64,000 nucleotides of DNA from Stenotrophomonas sp. BIO128-Bstrain (GTDB lineage Bacteria; Pseudomonadota; Gammaproteobacteria; Xanthomonadales; Xanthomonadaceae). This document shows, piece by piece, positions 56,318-64,000 of this stretch. Below the pieces are notes generated by a model, which worked only from the letters and a program-made list of their open reading frames with translations, ran no database searches and was not told the DNA's origin. The stretch covers positions 3,793,001 through 3,857,000 of the forward strand of contig NZ_CP124620.1 in NCBI RefSeq assembly GCF_030128875.1, in the 5' to 3' direction. A program made the translations under genes and the position numbers. Within the stretch, counting starts at the first letter, position 1. Every line of letters begins with the position of its first letter.

Positions 56318-59300
56318 TCAGAACTTGTAACGCAGGCCGAGGTAGTACTGGCGGCCCGTATGGGTGTAGCGATCCGGCAGCGACAGCGCTGAATCGACAT
56401 AGCGCTCGTCGGCGGTGTCAAGCAGGTTGATCGCCTCGAAGGTCAGCGAGAGGTTCTTGTTGACCTTGTAGGACATGTTGAAGTCCACGTTCTCCACGCT
56501 GTACTTGCCCTGCACGTCGGCGGTGGCGAACTGGTTGCCGTCCAGGTCCCACACGTTCTCCTGCGAGAGGATCGTGCTGATGTACGCGTCGCGGTAGCTG
56601 GTGGAGACGCGGGCGCTGAAGCGGCCGTCGTCGTAGTACAGAGTGGCGTTGTACGAGTTCGGCGAGAGATTCAGCAGGTCGTTCTCGGTGTAGGTGGTGA
56701 CGATCGTGCTGCCGGTGCCCGAGCTGAACATGTATTTGATCTTGGATTCGACGTGCGTGTAGTTCAGCTGCACGCCGAAGTTCTTCCAGAAGCCGGGCAG
56801 GAAGCTGAAAGGCTGCTGGTAGGACACTTCATAGCCCTTGAGCGGGCCGCCCGGGGTGTTGAAGTAGCTCTGCACGTTGAACACGGTGTCCGGGCTGAAG
56901 CCGGTCGGCAGCAGGTCCAGCGAGTAGCCCATGTCCGCCCAGGTGGTGAGCAGGCGCGTGCGCTGCACGTAGCTGTCGATGTCCTTGTAGAACAGCGCCG
57001 CCGACAGCAGGGCCCCTTCCTCGAAGTACCACTCCGCGCTCAGGTCGTAGTTGGTCGAGCGGAACGGATCCAACTTGGGGTTGCCCAGGTTGATCGAGTA
57101 GCTGCGGTCGTCATCGAAGTACGCGGTGGGTCCCCCGCTGACGCTGGGCGACAGGTTGGACAGGGTCGGGCGGGCCATGGTCTTGGCCGCGCCGAAGCGC
57201 AGCACGAAGGTGTCGCTCAGGTCCCAGGCCAGGTTCAGCGAGGGCAGCCAGTCGTCGTACTTGTGGCCGACCCGGGTGGCGACCTGCAGGCGCTCGCCGG
57301 GATCGGCGGTGGCGCTGGCCACCCCGAAGAACGGCGCGCAGGCCGAAGACAGATCGGTCGCATTGGCCGCGGTGCACGGCGCATAGCCATCGGCGGTGAT
57401 CCGCGTCTGCACATAGCGCACGCCGAGGTTGCCACGGAACGCGCGGCCCAGCAGGTCGGTGTTGAAGTCGAGCTGCAGGTAGCTGCCGTAGCTCTTCTCG
57501 TTGACGTCGAAGTTGTTGTTGGACGCGCCGAAGTGGCCCACGCTGGCCAGGCGGTAGTCGCCGCCCAGGGTACCGGTGTCGCAGTTGCAGTAGATGTCCA
57601 GCAGCTTGGCGATCTGGTTGAAGTCCGGCACCAGCCAGCTGTTGGGCAGGTTGCCGTCCATGCCCTTGCCGAAGCCGCTCAGCGTATCGCTCAGGTCACC
57701 GACGGTGACGCCGGCCGGCAGTGCCTGCGACAGGCGCCCGTAACTGATGTTGCGGAACTCCTGCGTGCTCATGTCGTAGTCCTTGTAGGCCAGACCACCG
57801 CGCAGGGTGAAGGTGGGGCTGATATCGAAGGTCAGATCGACCTTGGCCGTGTCGAAGGCGTTGTCGACGTACTGCGGATTCAAGCGCACTTCACTGATGT
57901 TGCCGCCACGCGCGGTGCCGTTGGCGTTGACCGGCGTGCTGCCGTAGCCGAGCCACTTCCAGTTGTCCACGGCGTTGAGATCGAACGGGAAGGACATCGC
58001 CGGCACCTTGCCGTTGCGCATGTCCAGCACGAAGCCGTCCAGGTTGCTGTTGTCGAAGCTGACCATCGAGAAGACCGGCCGCTCATAGTTCGACTCGGAG
58101 TGGCCGACCACGGCATCCAGGCGCACCGCATCGTTGAAGCGATGCTCCAGGTTCAGGCTGAACTGCTTGAACTCGGTGCTTTCTTCGATGGCGGTGGATT
58201 CGGTGCGGAAGTCGACGTTGTCGAACACGCCGTAGGTCAGGCGGTTCTGCTCATCGGCCTGCGCCTCGCGGACCACGATCTGGGTCTTGCCGCCGTACTG
58301 CGCGGTGCGATGCAGGTTGGCGCCGATGGAGTCTTCGCGCACGTTCTTGTCGAGCTTGGAGTACAGCATGTCCAGGTTCAGCTGCGTGTCGTCGCTGACC
58401 TTGAACTGCAGCGCGCCGGTGACACCCAGGCGCTCGATCTCATGTTCGGTGCGGATATAACGCGGGTAGCGCGGGATCCAGGCGTTGGTCGCGGTCTCGT
58501 AGGCGGCGATGTTCTCCGCCGTCGCCGCAGGGCGATCCAGGCCGGGGCCGCAGTGGGTCGCATCGATGCCGTAGCTGCCCCAGCCGTTGCTGCGCGCCTG
58601 GTTGGCGGCGCTGCCGACACCGGCGGCGGTTTCATTGGCCAGCGGGTTGCGCGGGGTCTGCGGGTCGTAGCCGGCCGGGCTGCAGAAGCCGTAGGTGCCG
58701 TTGTTGGCCGCGGTGCTCTGGTTGGAGTTGCGGTAGTTGCCGTGCTCCCAGCGGACCGGGTTGTAGCCTTCTTCGAAGATGGTGCGCTTGCTGTAGGCCA
58801 CCGACATCAGCGCGCCGACCCGGCCGTCAGCCCAGGTGTTGCTGATCAGCCCGGAGATGCGCGGGTCCTTGTTCCTGGAGAGTTCGTTGAAGCCGTACTG
58901 GCCGCCGAGCGAGGCCTGGAAGCCCTCGAAATCGAACGGGCGCGAGCCGCGCAGGTCGACAGTGGCGCCGAGCGAGCCCTCATCGGTCTGCGCCGACTGG
59001 GTCTTGTTGATCTTGACCCGGCTGAACAGCTCCGAGGCGAAGGTATTGAAGTCGAAGCCGCGGCTTCGGTTGACGCCGGTGGTGCCGCTGCCTGCGGTGG
59101 ACAGCGCTTCCAGGCCGTTGATGCGCACGCGGGTGAAGTCCGAGCCCAGGCCGCGCACGGAGATCTGCTGGCCTTCGCCGCCTTCACGGTCGATCGAGAC
59201 GCCGGCGATGCGCTGCATCGACTCGGCCAGGTTCAGATCCGGGAACTTGCCGATGTCTTCAGCGTAGATCGCATCGACCTGCTCGACGCTGTAGCGCTTT

Positions 59301-59497
59301 TCATCCAGCGACTGCTGCAGGCTTTCGCGGTAGGTCGCCTTGACCTCCACCTTGTCCAGATCGACCGCGTTGAGTGATGCGGCCTGTTCCGGCGTCTGCT
59401 GTGCCGCGGCGATGCCAGCCACGCCCTGCAGCGCCAAGGCGATCGATACCGCGAGCAAGGTAACCGGTGTCTTTTTACGGGTGTCGAGTCGTTCCAT
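56318..59497 (-). CDS. TonB-dependent receptor, carbohydrate type
   Basis: A 1059-residue TBDR of the large class used by Xanthomonadaceae for plant carbohydrates. Signal peptide KKTPVTLLAVSIALALQGVA; TonB box region DKVEVKATYRESLQQSL; plug domain with IYAEDIGKFPDLNLAESMQR, SVRGLGSDFTRVRINGLEA and EGSLGATVDLRGSRPF; barrel to the last strand HTGRQYYLGLRYKF. The end with aromatic Phe is usual. The ATG at 59497 has GGGAGGGG some 12 bases before it; a frame to 59554 adds 19 residues. It lies upstream of the LamG protein gene and downstream of a paralogous TBDR. Confidence 0.93.
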   Translation of the reverse strand: MERLDTRKKTPVTLLAVSIALALQGVAGIAAAQQTPEQAASLNAVDLDKVEVKATYRESLQQSLDEKRYSVEQVDAIYAEDIGKFPDLNLAESMQRIAGVSIDREGGEGQQISVRGLGSDFTRVRINGLEALSTAGSGTTGVNRSRGFDFNTFASELFSRVKINKTQSAQTDEGSLGATVDLRGSRPFDFEGFQASLGGQYGFNELSRNKDPRISGLISNTWADGRVGALMSVAYSKRTIFEEGYNPVRWEHGNYRNSNQSTAANNGTYGFCSPAGYDPQTPRNPLANETAAGVGSAANQARSNGWGSYGIDATHCGPGLDRPAATAENIAAYETATNAWIPRYPRYIRTEHEIERLGVTGALQFKVSDDTQLNLDMLYSKLDKNVREDSIGANLHRTAQYGGKTQIVVREAQADEQNRLTYGVFDNVDFRTESTAIEESTEFKQFSLNLEHRFNDAVRLDAVVGHSESNYERPVFSMVSFDNSNLDGFVLDMRNGKVPAMSFPFDLNAVDNWKWLGYGSTPVNANGTARGGNISEVRLNPQYVDNAFDTAKVDLTFDISPTFTLRGGLAYKDYDMSTQEFRNISYGRLSQALPAGVTVGDLSDTLSGFGKGMDGNLPNSWLVPDFNQIAKLLDIYCNCDTGTLGGDYRLASVGHFGASNNNFDVNEKSYGSYLQLDFNTDLLGRAFRGNLGVRYVQTRITADGYAPCTAANATDLSSACAPFFGVASATADPGERLQVATRVGHKYDDWLPSLNLAWDLSDTFVLRFGAAKTMARPTLSNLSPSVSGGPTAYFDDDRSYSINLGNPKLDPFRSTNYDLSAEWYFEEGALLSAALFYKDIDSYVQRTRLLTTWADMGYSLDLLPTGFSPDTVFNVQSYFNTPGGPLKGYEVSYQQPFSFLPGFWKNFGVQLNYTHVESKIKYMFSSGTGSTIVTTYTENDLLNLSPNSYNATLYYDDGRFSARVSTSYRDAYISTILSQENVWDLDGNQFATADVQGKYSVENVDFNMSYKVNKNLSLTFEAINLLDTADERYVDSALSLPDRYTHTGRQYYLGLRYKF
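59459..59471. promoter_or_regulatory. Operator-like sequence inside the TBDR signal peptide
   Basis: GGTAACCGGTGTC resembles the operator GGTAAACCGGTGTC with one base missing. It lies within the codons for KKTPVT. An identical copy is at 62480-62492 in the paralogous receptor. It may be only coding conservation. Confidence 0.35.
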
Positions 59498-59597
59498 CGT
59501 GTGTAAGCCCCTCCCAGGGTTCGCCGCCATGCGACCGTGATGTTGATGAGTCATGACGTCCGGCCTCCCCCGGAGCGTCCAGCGCGCATTGCCGCGG

Positions 59598-59612
59598 TGA
59601 CACCGCTGGTCA
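59598..59612. promoter_or_regulatory. Operator TGACACCGCTGGTCA upstream of the first TBDR
   Basis: A 15-base inverted repeat (TGAC ends) that shares TGACACCG with the 18-mer operators. The identical 15-mer lies at 62576-62590. It stands about 100 bases upstream of the ATG at 59497. Confidence 0.7.
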
Positions 59613-59715
59613 TCCGAAACGTAACAAACCCTTCACGCGGCGGCATCTTGCGCCGCAGCAGCGTGCATTCGCTGGAGAGAGTCGTGGGATGGCAACGATG
59701 GCGGCGCGCGCGCAG

Positions 59716-59743
59716 CCGGCGGCGTGATCACTCACGCCGCCGG
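59716..59743 (-). terminator. Strong hairpin after the second TBDR
   Basis: CCGGCGGCGTGA and TCACGCCGCCGG form a perfect 12-bp stem around TCAC, 17 bases downstream of the receptor stop codon. It lacks a T-run, so it may act as a stabiliser or a weak terminator. Confidence 0.6.
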
Positions 59744-59760
59744 CGGGTACTGCCGTTGAA

Positions 59761-62518
59761 TCAGAACTTGTAGCGCACGCCGAGCAGGAACTGGCGGCCG
59801 GTTTCGGTGTACTGCAGCGGCAGGCGACCGGTGGCCGGCGAGTAGACCCACTCGTCGGAGGCTTCGTTGGTCAGGTTGATGCCTTCCAGGCTCAGTTCGA
59901 GCTGGTCGCTGATCGTGTAGCGGATCGAGGCATCGATGACGGTGGTGCCGGTCATGCCGTGGTAACCGTCGAGGTTGAAGCCGGCTTCCGTACCCGGCGC
60001 CTGGGTCAGGTAGTCATCGCGGTTGGTCGCCGAGACACGGCCGGAGAAGACCTTGCCTTCGTAGAACAGCGTGGCGTTCCAGGACGACTTGGACAGGCCG
60101 GTCAGGTCGGTCTTCATCACCGGCTGGCCGGCCGCGTTGAGGTACTGGATCTGCGATTCCACCCAGGTGTAGTTCAACTGCACGCCCAGGTTGGACCACT
60201 TGCCCGGCAGGAAGGTGAACGGCTGGGTGTAATTGGCTTCCACGCCGTGCAGTTCACCGCCCGGGGTGTTGACCGGGCGGCTGTAGGTGAAGTCGTCGGC
60301 GGGCGAGGCACCGGTGCCGATCAGCAGCGAGGCGGGCAGGCCGCTGTCGGAGTACGGACGCACTTCGCGGGTGGTCTGCACGAAGCTCTCGATGTCCTTG
60401 TAGAACAGCCCGATGCCGGCCATCGCGCCTTCGGCGAAGTACCACTCGAAGCCGAGGTCGACGTTGGTCGCGCGGATCGGCTCCAGGTCCGGGTTGCCGC
60501 TGGAGATGGTGCGCGCACCACCGGCCACGGCCACCGTTGCGCCCGGCGTCAGGCTGCCCAGGCCCGGGCGGCTCATCACCTTGGCCGCGCCGAGGCGGAT
60601 CAGGAAGTCCGGGGTGACTTCAGCCACCAGGTTGAACGAGGGCAGGGTGTCGTTGTAGGTGCGGTTCTCGGTGGTGGAGACCGTACCGGTGGCCAGCGTG
60701 GACAGGCCGGTGGAGCTCTGCTTGGTGCGCACGTAGCGTACACCCACGTTGCCCGACAGCGGCAGGCTGCCGAGTTCGGTGGAGAACTCGCCCATCAGGT
60801 AGGCACCACGGTCCTTCTCTTCGACGCTGCGCACGTTGTTGGCGCGCGGGGCGACGGCGAAGATGCCGCTGTTGCTGTAGATGTCGAACTGATCGGCAAT
60901 CGCGTTCAGGTCCGGCACCACCCAGTTGGACGGGCTGCCGTTGATGCCCTTCAGGCCGGCCTGCTCGGTCATGTCCACCGGCACGATCTTGGTGCCATCG
61001 GCGAAGTTGGGCACGGCCAGTTCGCTGGCACGGCGCAGCTCGGTGGTCTTGAAGGTGTAGTCCTTGGCCAGCACGCCGCCCTTCAGGCGGAAGCCCGGGC
61101 TGATGTTCCAGTTGAAGTCGAGCTGGCCGGTATCGAAGTCATTGTCCACGTACTGCGGGCGCAGGCGGATTTCCGCCAGTTCCCAGCCCGCCGGGTTGGT
61201 CGGGTCGATGCCGTAGTTCAGCGTCGGGAAGCGGCTGTTGCCCCGGTAGTCGTAGCTGTAATTGTCGACGTCGTACTTGTCCATGATGATCGTGGTCTGC
61301 ACCGGGTTCTCGTGCTTGGAGCGCGAGATGCCGACCTTGCCGGACACGGTGAAGTCATCGCCAAAGCGGTGCTGGCCATTGAGGCTGAGCTGCTTGAACT
61401 CGGTGCTCCACTCGTCATGGCGGTTTTCGGTGCGGATGTCGACGTTGTCGAACTCGCCGTAGACCAGCGCATTGTTCTCGATCACGCCGTTCTTGACGAT
61501 CATCGCCGGCTTGCCGACCAGGCGCGGCGTGGTGCTGGTGCCACGGCTGAAGGAGATCGCTTCGATGTAGTGCTCGTCGCGGGTCGCATCGATCTTGGGG
61601 GTACAGCGCATCCAGCGAGAATTCGGTGGCATCGCTCGGCTTCCACTGCAGGGTGCCGGTCACGCCCAGGCGCTTCTGCTCATGCTCCATCTGCACGTAG
61701 CGCGGGAAGCGCGGGTGGTAGACGTCGGCCGAACGGGCGGCGGCGAACGGCGAGGCCGCGTTGAAGTTGCCGTTGCTCGGGCCGTTGGCCCAGCGGCCGG
61801 TGTTGGAGCCTTCTTCCAGCGCCTGGCGCTCGGAGTAGGCCACCGACAGCAACGCACCGAAGGTGCCGTCGGCGAAGGTGTTGGAAATCAGTGCGGCCAT
61901 GCGCGGGTCGGCTTTTTCGGCCATCGCGTTGTAACCGGCCTGGCCGCTGGCGGCAAAGGTGAAGCCGTCATAGTCGAACGGGCGCGCGGTGCGCAGGTCG
62001 ACCGTGGCCCCCAGCGAGCCTTCCTCGACGTCGGCCGAGGCGGTCTTGCGCACCATCAGCTGCGAGAACAGGTCCGAGGCGAACACGTTGAAGTCGAAGC
62101 CGCGGCCGCGGTTGGTGCCGCCGCTCTGGTCACCGGCACCGACCGTGGTCAGCGCTTCCATGCCGTTGATGCGCACGCGGGTGAAATCCGGGCCCAGGCC
62201 ACGCACGGAGATGTTGCGGCCTTCGCCCGCTTCGCGGGTGATGACCACGCCGGGGATGCGCTGCAGCGACTCGGCCAGGTTCAGATCCGGGAACTTGCCG
62301 ATATCCTCGGCGACGATGGCGTCGACCACGCCGGCTTCGCCGCGCTTGATGTCCAGCGCCTTCTCGACACTGGCGCGGTAGCCGGTGACGACGACGGTAT
62401 CCAGATCGGTGGGGTTGGTCCCCGCATCCTGGGCCAGCGCGGTACCACTCAGCGCCAGGCCGATCGACAATGCGAGCAAGGTAACCGGTGTCTTTTTCTG
62501 CGTGTTCTGGACTTGCAT
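59761..62518 (-). pseudogene. TonB-dependent receptor, frameshifted (or sequencing error)
   Basis: A paralogue of the neighbouring TBDR. The start MQVQNTQKKTPVTLLALSIGLA is at 62518, and the plug domain is complete (AEDIGKFPDLNLAESLQRI, SVRGLGPDFTRVRINGMEA, EGSLGATVDLRTARPF). The frame goes wrong at SLDALY: on the minus strand the next bases are CCCC-AAGATCGATGCG, one C too many. The rest of the barrel continues in the next frame (KIDATRDEHYIEAISFS) to the stop at 59761, ending in TGRQFLLGVRYKF. Removing one base of the five-G run at 61597-61601 restores a 900-residue receptor. Either a real frameshift (possibly slippage-based) or an assembly error; I cannot tell. Confidence 0.8.
62480..62492. 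promoter_or_regulatory. Operator-like sequence inside the second TBDR signal peptide
   Basis: GGTAACCGGTGTC again, in the codons for KKTPVT, identical to 59459-59471. See that entry; functional status unknown. Confidence 0.35.
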
Positions 62519-62575
62519 GTTTTCCCTCTCCCAAGGTGCTACATGAAACAGCTATCCAACGACATGTCAGTGCAA

Positions 62576-62590
62576 TGACACCGCTGGTCA
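62576..62590. promoter_or_regulatory. Operator TGACACCGCTGGTCA upstream of the second TBDR
   Basis: Identical to the 15-mer at 59598-59612. It lies 58 bases upstream of the receptor start. The region further upstream (about 62590-62640) also resembles 59612-59670, as in a copied promoter, sharing GGCATCTTGC and CCGCAGCAG. Confidence 0.7.
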
Positions 62591-62695
62591 GGGCGGACGT
62601 TAACAGCCCGTTACTGATCCGGCATCTTGCACCGCAGCAGACTTTCAATGTCCCGCAGACGCTTGCAGGACAATGGTTCCGACATTCGGGACAGG

Positions 62696-62723
62696 TGGAC
62701 GGGGCGGCGTCCATCGCTAGAAT
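62696..62723 (+). promoter_or_regulatory. Predicted promoter of kdgK
   Basis: TGGACG (62696-62701) and TAGAAT (62718-62723) are 16 bases apart. The -10 matches consensus in five of six positions. The operator-like site that follows overlaps its end. Confidence 0.5.
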
Positions 62724-62738
62724 GACACCGCTAGCCAT
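62721..62738. promoter_or_regulatory. Operator-like site AATGACACCGCTAGCCAT upstream of kdgK
   Basis: Shares AATGACACCG with the kduI and hydratase operators, and GACACCGCT with the TBDR ones. It stands about 50 bases before the kdgK start and overlaps the predicted -10. Confidence 0.65.
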
Positions 62739-62789
62739 TGCTGTCGGGCGCCTTCGTGGCGGCCGCGGCCCTCACAAGGATCCAGGACC

Positions 62790-63806
62790 ATGAGTCGTGT
62801 TGTCTGTTTCGGAGAGTTGTTGCTGCGCATGAGCGCGCCCGGCCGGGAGCTGTTGCTGCAGAGCCCGCAGCTGGCCGTGCACGCCGGCGGTGCAGAGGCC
62901 AATGTCGGTGTCTCCCTGGCCCATCTGGGGCATGCGGTGGCCGCGGTCAGCACGGTGCCGGCCAACCCGCTGGGCGAGTACGCCCTGGGCGAACTGCGCC
63001 GGCACGGAGTGGACACCGCGGCGGTGCGCCGCACCGAGGGCCGCATGGGCCTGTACTTCCTGACCACCGGCGCCGTGCAGCGTGCCAGCGAAGTGGTCTA
63101 CGACCGCGCCGATTCGGCCTTCGCCAACAGCAGCGCCGCCGACTACGACTGGGACACGCTGTTGACCGGTGCCGACTGGCTGCACCTGTCCGGGGTGAGC
63201 CCGGCGCTCAACCCGGCCATGGCCCAGGCCACGCTGGCCGCCGCGCGTGCGGCGTGCGCGCGGGGCGTGAAGGTGTCCTTCGATGGCAACTTCCGCCCGT
63301 CGCTGTGGGCGCGCTGGCAGGGTGATGCACCCGGCATCCTGCGCGAGCTGTTCGCCTGCGCCGATCTGGTCTTCGCGGACTACCGCGATATCGGGGTGGT
63401 GCTCGGGGGTGAATTCGGGCAGGCCGATGTGCACGAGCGGGTCGATGCAGCCGCCGCGAAGGCCTTCGCGGCCTTCCCGCGGCTGCAGTGGATGGCCTGC
63501 ACCCAGCGCACCCCGCACAGTGTGGACACCCATTCGCTCGGGGCGATGCTGATCGGCCGCGATGGCACCCGCGCCGTGGCACCCACCCGCGAGATGATCG
63601 GCATCGTGGACCGCATCGGCGGTGGCGATGCCTTCGCCGCCGGCATCCTGCATGGCATGATGCGCGGCTTCGCGCCGGACATGATCGTGCGCTTCGGCCT
63701 GGCCGCAGGCTGCCTGAAGCATTCCATCCCCGGCGATTTCAACCCTGTCAGCGAGGCTGACATCATGGCCCTCACGGGCGAGGAGCGATTCGATGTCCGG
63801 CGCTGA
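62790..63806 (+). CDS. kdgK: 2-keto-3-deoxygluconate kinase
   Basis: KdgK phosphorylates KDG to 2-keto-3-deoxy-6-phosphogluconate, the step after KduD. It is a PfkB-family sugar kinase of 338 residues: VVCFGELLLRMS at the N-terminus, HAGGAEANVGVSLAHLG (substrate loop), VSFDGNFRPSLW (as in KDG kinases), and the catalytic signature DRIGGGDAFAAGILHGMM with the base Asp. The ATG at 62790 lies about 67 bases after the predicted promoter. The stop overlaps the next gene by 14 bases, so KdgK and the aldolase are made together. This order kdgK-eda closes the pectin pathway to pyruvate and glyceraldehyde 3-phosphate. Confidence 0.96.
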   Translation: MSRVVCFGELLLRMSAPGRELLLQSPQLAVHAGGAEANVGVSLAHLGHAVAAVSTVPANPLGEYALGELRRHGVDTAAVRRTEGRMGLYFLTTGAVQRASEVVYDRADSAFANSSAADYDWDTLLTGADWLHLSGVSPALNPAMAQATLAAARAACARGVKVSFDGNFRPSLWARWQGDAPGILRELFACADLVFADYRDIGVVLGGEFGQADVHERVDAAAAKAFAAFPRLQWMACTQRTPHSVDTHSLGAMLIGRDGTRAVAPTREMIGIVDRIGGGDAFAAGILHGMMRGFAPDMIVRFGLAAGCLKHSIPGDFNPVSEADIMALTGEERFDVRR

Positions 63807-64000
63807 TCCGCGCGTACGCGCAGTCCTGAAACTGGCCCCGGTGATTCCGGTGTTCACCCCGGAAAATGTCGAGGATGCGGTCGAGGTCGCGCGTGCCCTG
63901 TTCAACGGTGGCCTGCCGGTGATCGAAGTGACGCTGCGCACGCCGATGGCGATGGAGGCGATCCAGGCGATGGTCGAGGCCGTGCCCGATGCCGTGGTCG
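63793..64000 (+). CDS. eda: KDPG aldolase, N-terminal part (cut by window edge)
   Basis: Only 69 codons are in the window. They read MSGADPRVRAVLKLAPVIPV then FTPENVEDAVEVARALFNGG and LPVIEVTLRTPMAMEAIQAM, which is the usual N-terminus of the KDPG/KHG aldolase: the VIPV strand and the IEVTLRTP strand carrying the catalytic Glu. The enzyme splits KDPG into pyruvate and glyceraldehyde 3-phosphate. The ATG at 63793 overlaps the kdgK end by 14 bases. The catalytic lysine lies beyond the window, so the gene's completeness is unseen. Confidence 0.9.
   Translation, partial: MSGADPRVRAVLKLAPVIPVFTPENVEDAVEVARALFNGGLPVIEVTLRTPMAMEAIQAMVEAVPDAVV

Noticed and set aside
53443..56430. A near 1000-codon open frame opposite the LamG protein gene
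   Set aside because: Antisense frame of a GC-rich gene without domain signs; the minus-strand protein has a signal peptide and clear domain-like phrases.
56753..59377. An 874-codon open frame opposite the first TBDR
   Set aside because: Antisense artefact; the receptor on the other strand is unambiguous.
61415..61632. Two genuinely overlapping genes in different frames in the second TBDR
   Set aside because: Sequence of both is one receptor interrupted by a single extra base; past the shift the upstream frame becomes Arg/His/Gln-rich nonsense.

Overview
The window is about 64 kb of GC-rich (roughly two-thirds G+C by eye), densely coding DNA with no rRNA, tRNA, insertion sequence or CRISPR array that I could see. 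It very probably comes from Stenotrophomonas or a close Xanthomonadaceae relative. The housekeeping gene content fits that family, and more than a dozen intergenic spacers carry short GTAG-anchored palindromes of the SMAG type known from Stenotrophomonas (core stem GCCGACC-GTT-GGTCGGC or a variant). No gene-free gap exceeds 300 bases.

Positions 1-35.8 kb are mostly housekeeping. They hold glutamate synthase (gltB partial, gltD), a two-domain methylglyoxal-synthase-like protein, a YgjP-like metalloprotease, rdgC, ttcA, ydcH, a lipoprotein-plsB pair, an e(P4)-type acid phosphatase overlapping pyrF, yceH, a GNAT acetyltransferase, rep helicase, tdk, opgD, an ECF sigma factor with a membrane Hanks-type kinase, mutM, a three-EF-hand protein, a fatty acid desaturase, an ABC ATPase, a class A acid phosphatase, a TonB-dependent receptor (TBDR), a patatin lipoprotein, a divergent Lrp-regulator/phhA pair and a DUF2442-DUF4375 protein.

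Positions 35.9 kb to the right edge look like one carbohydrate utilisation locus for pectin (homogalacturonan with acetylated or branched parts). A minus-strand block reads: FAH-type hydratase, TRAP transporter dctP-dctQ-dctM, PL10 pectate lyase, GH43 enzyme, LacI-family regulator. It is followed by a separately promoted kduI-kduD-SGNH/cupin operon. Facing them on the plus strand are two esterases and a second SGNH acetylesterase. After an apparently unrelated pair (cysteine-dioxygenase-like, PhzF-like) come a 1272-residue secreted LamG protein of unknown activity, two paralogous TBDRs (the second frameshifted), then kdgK and the start of the KDPG aldolase gene.

The logic is outer-membrane uptake by TBDRs, periplasmic cleavage and deacetylation, TRAP import of the unsaturated uronate, then KduI, KduD, KdgK and Eda to pyruvate and glyceraldehyde 3-phosphate. 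Near-identical operators (AATGACACCGGTTTACCA and the related TGACACCGCTGGTCA form) lie at or in promoters of several of these units and suggest control by the LacI-family protein in the locus. The most unusual items are the orphan 1272-residue protein, the operator/promoter architecture, the TBDR frameshift, the SGNH-cupin fusion, a low-GC insert at about 49.3-49.8 kb, the duplicated methylglyoxal synthase and the ECF/kinase pair.
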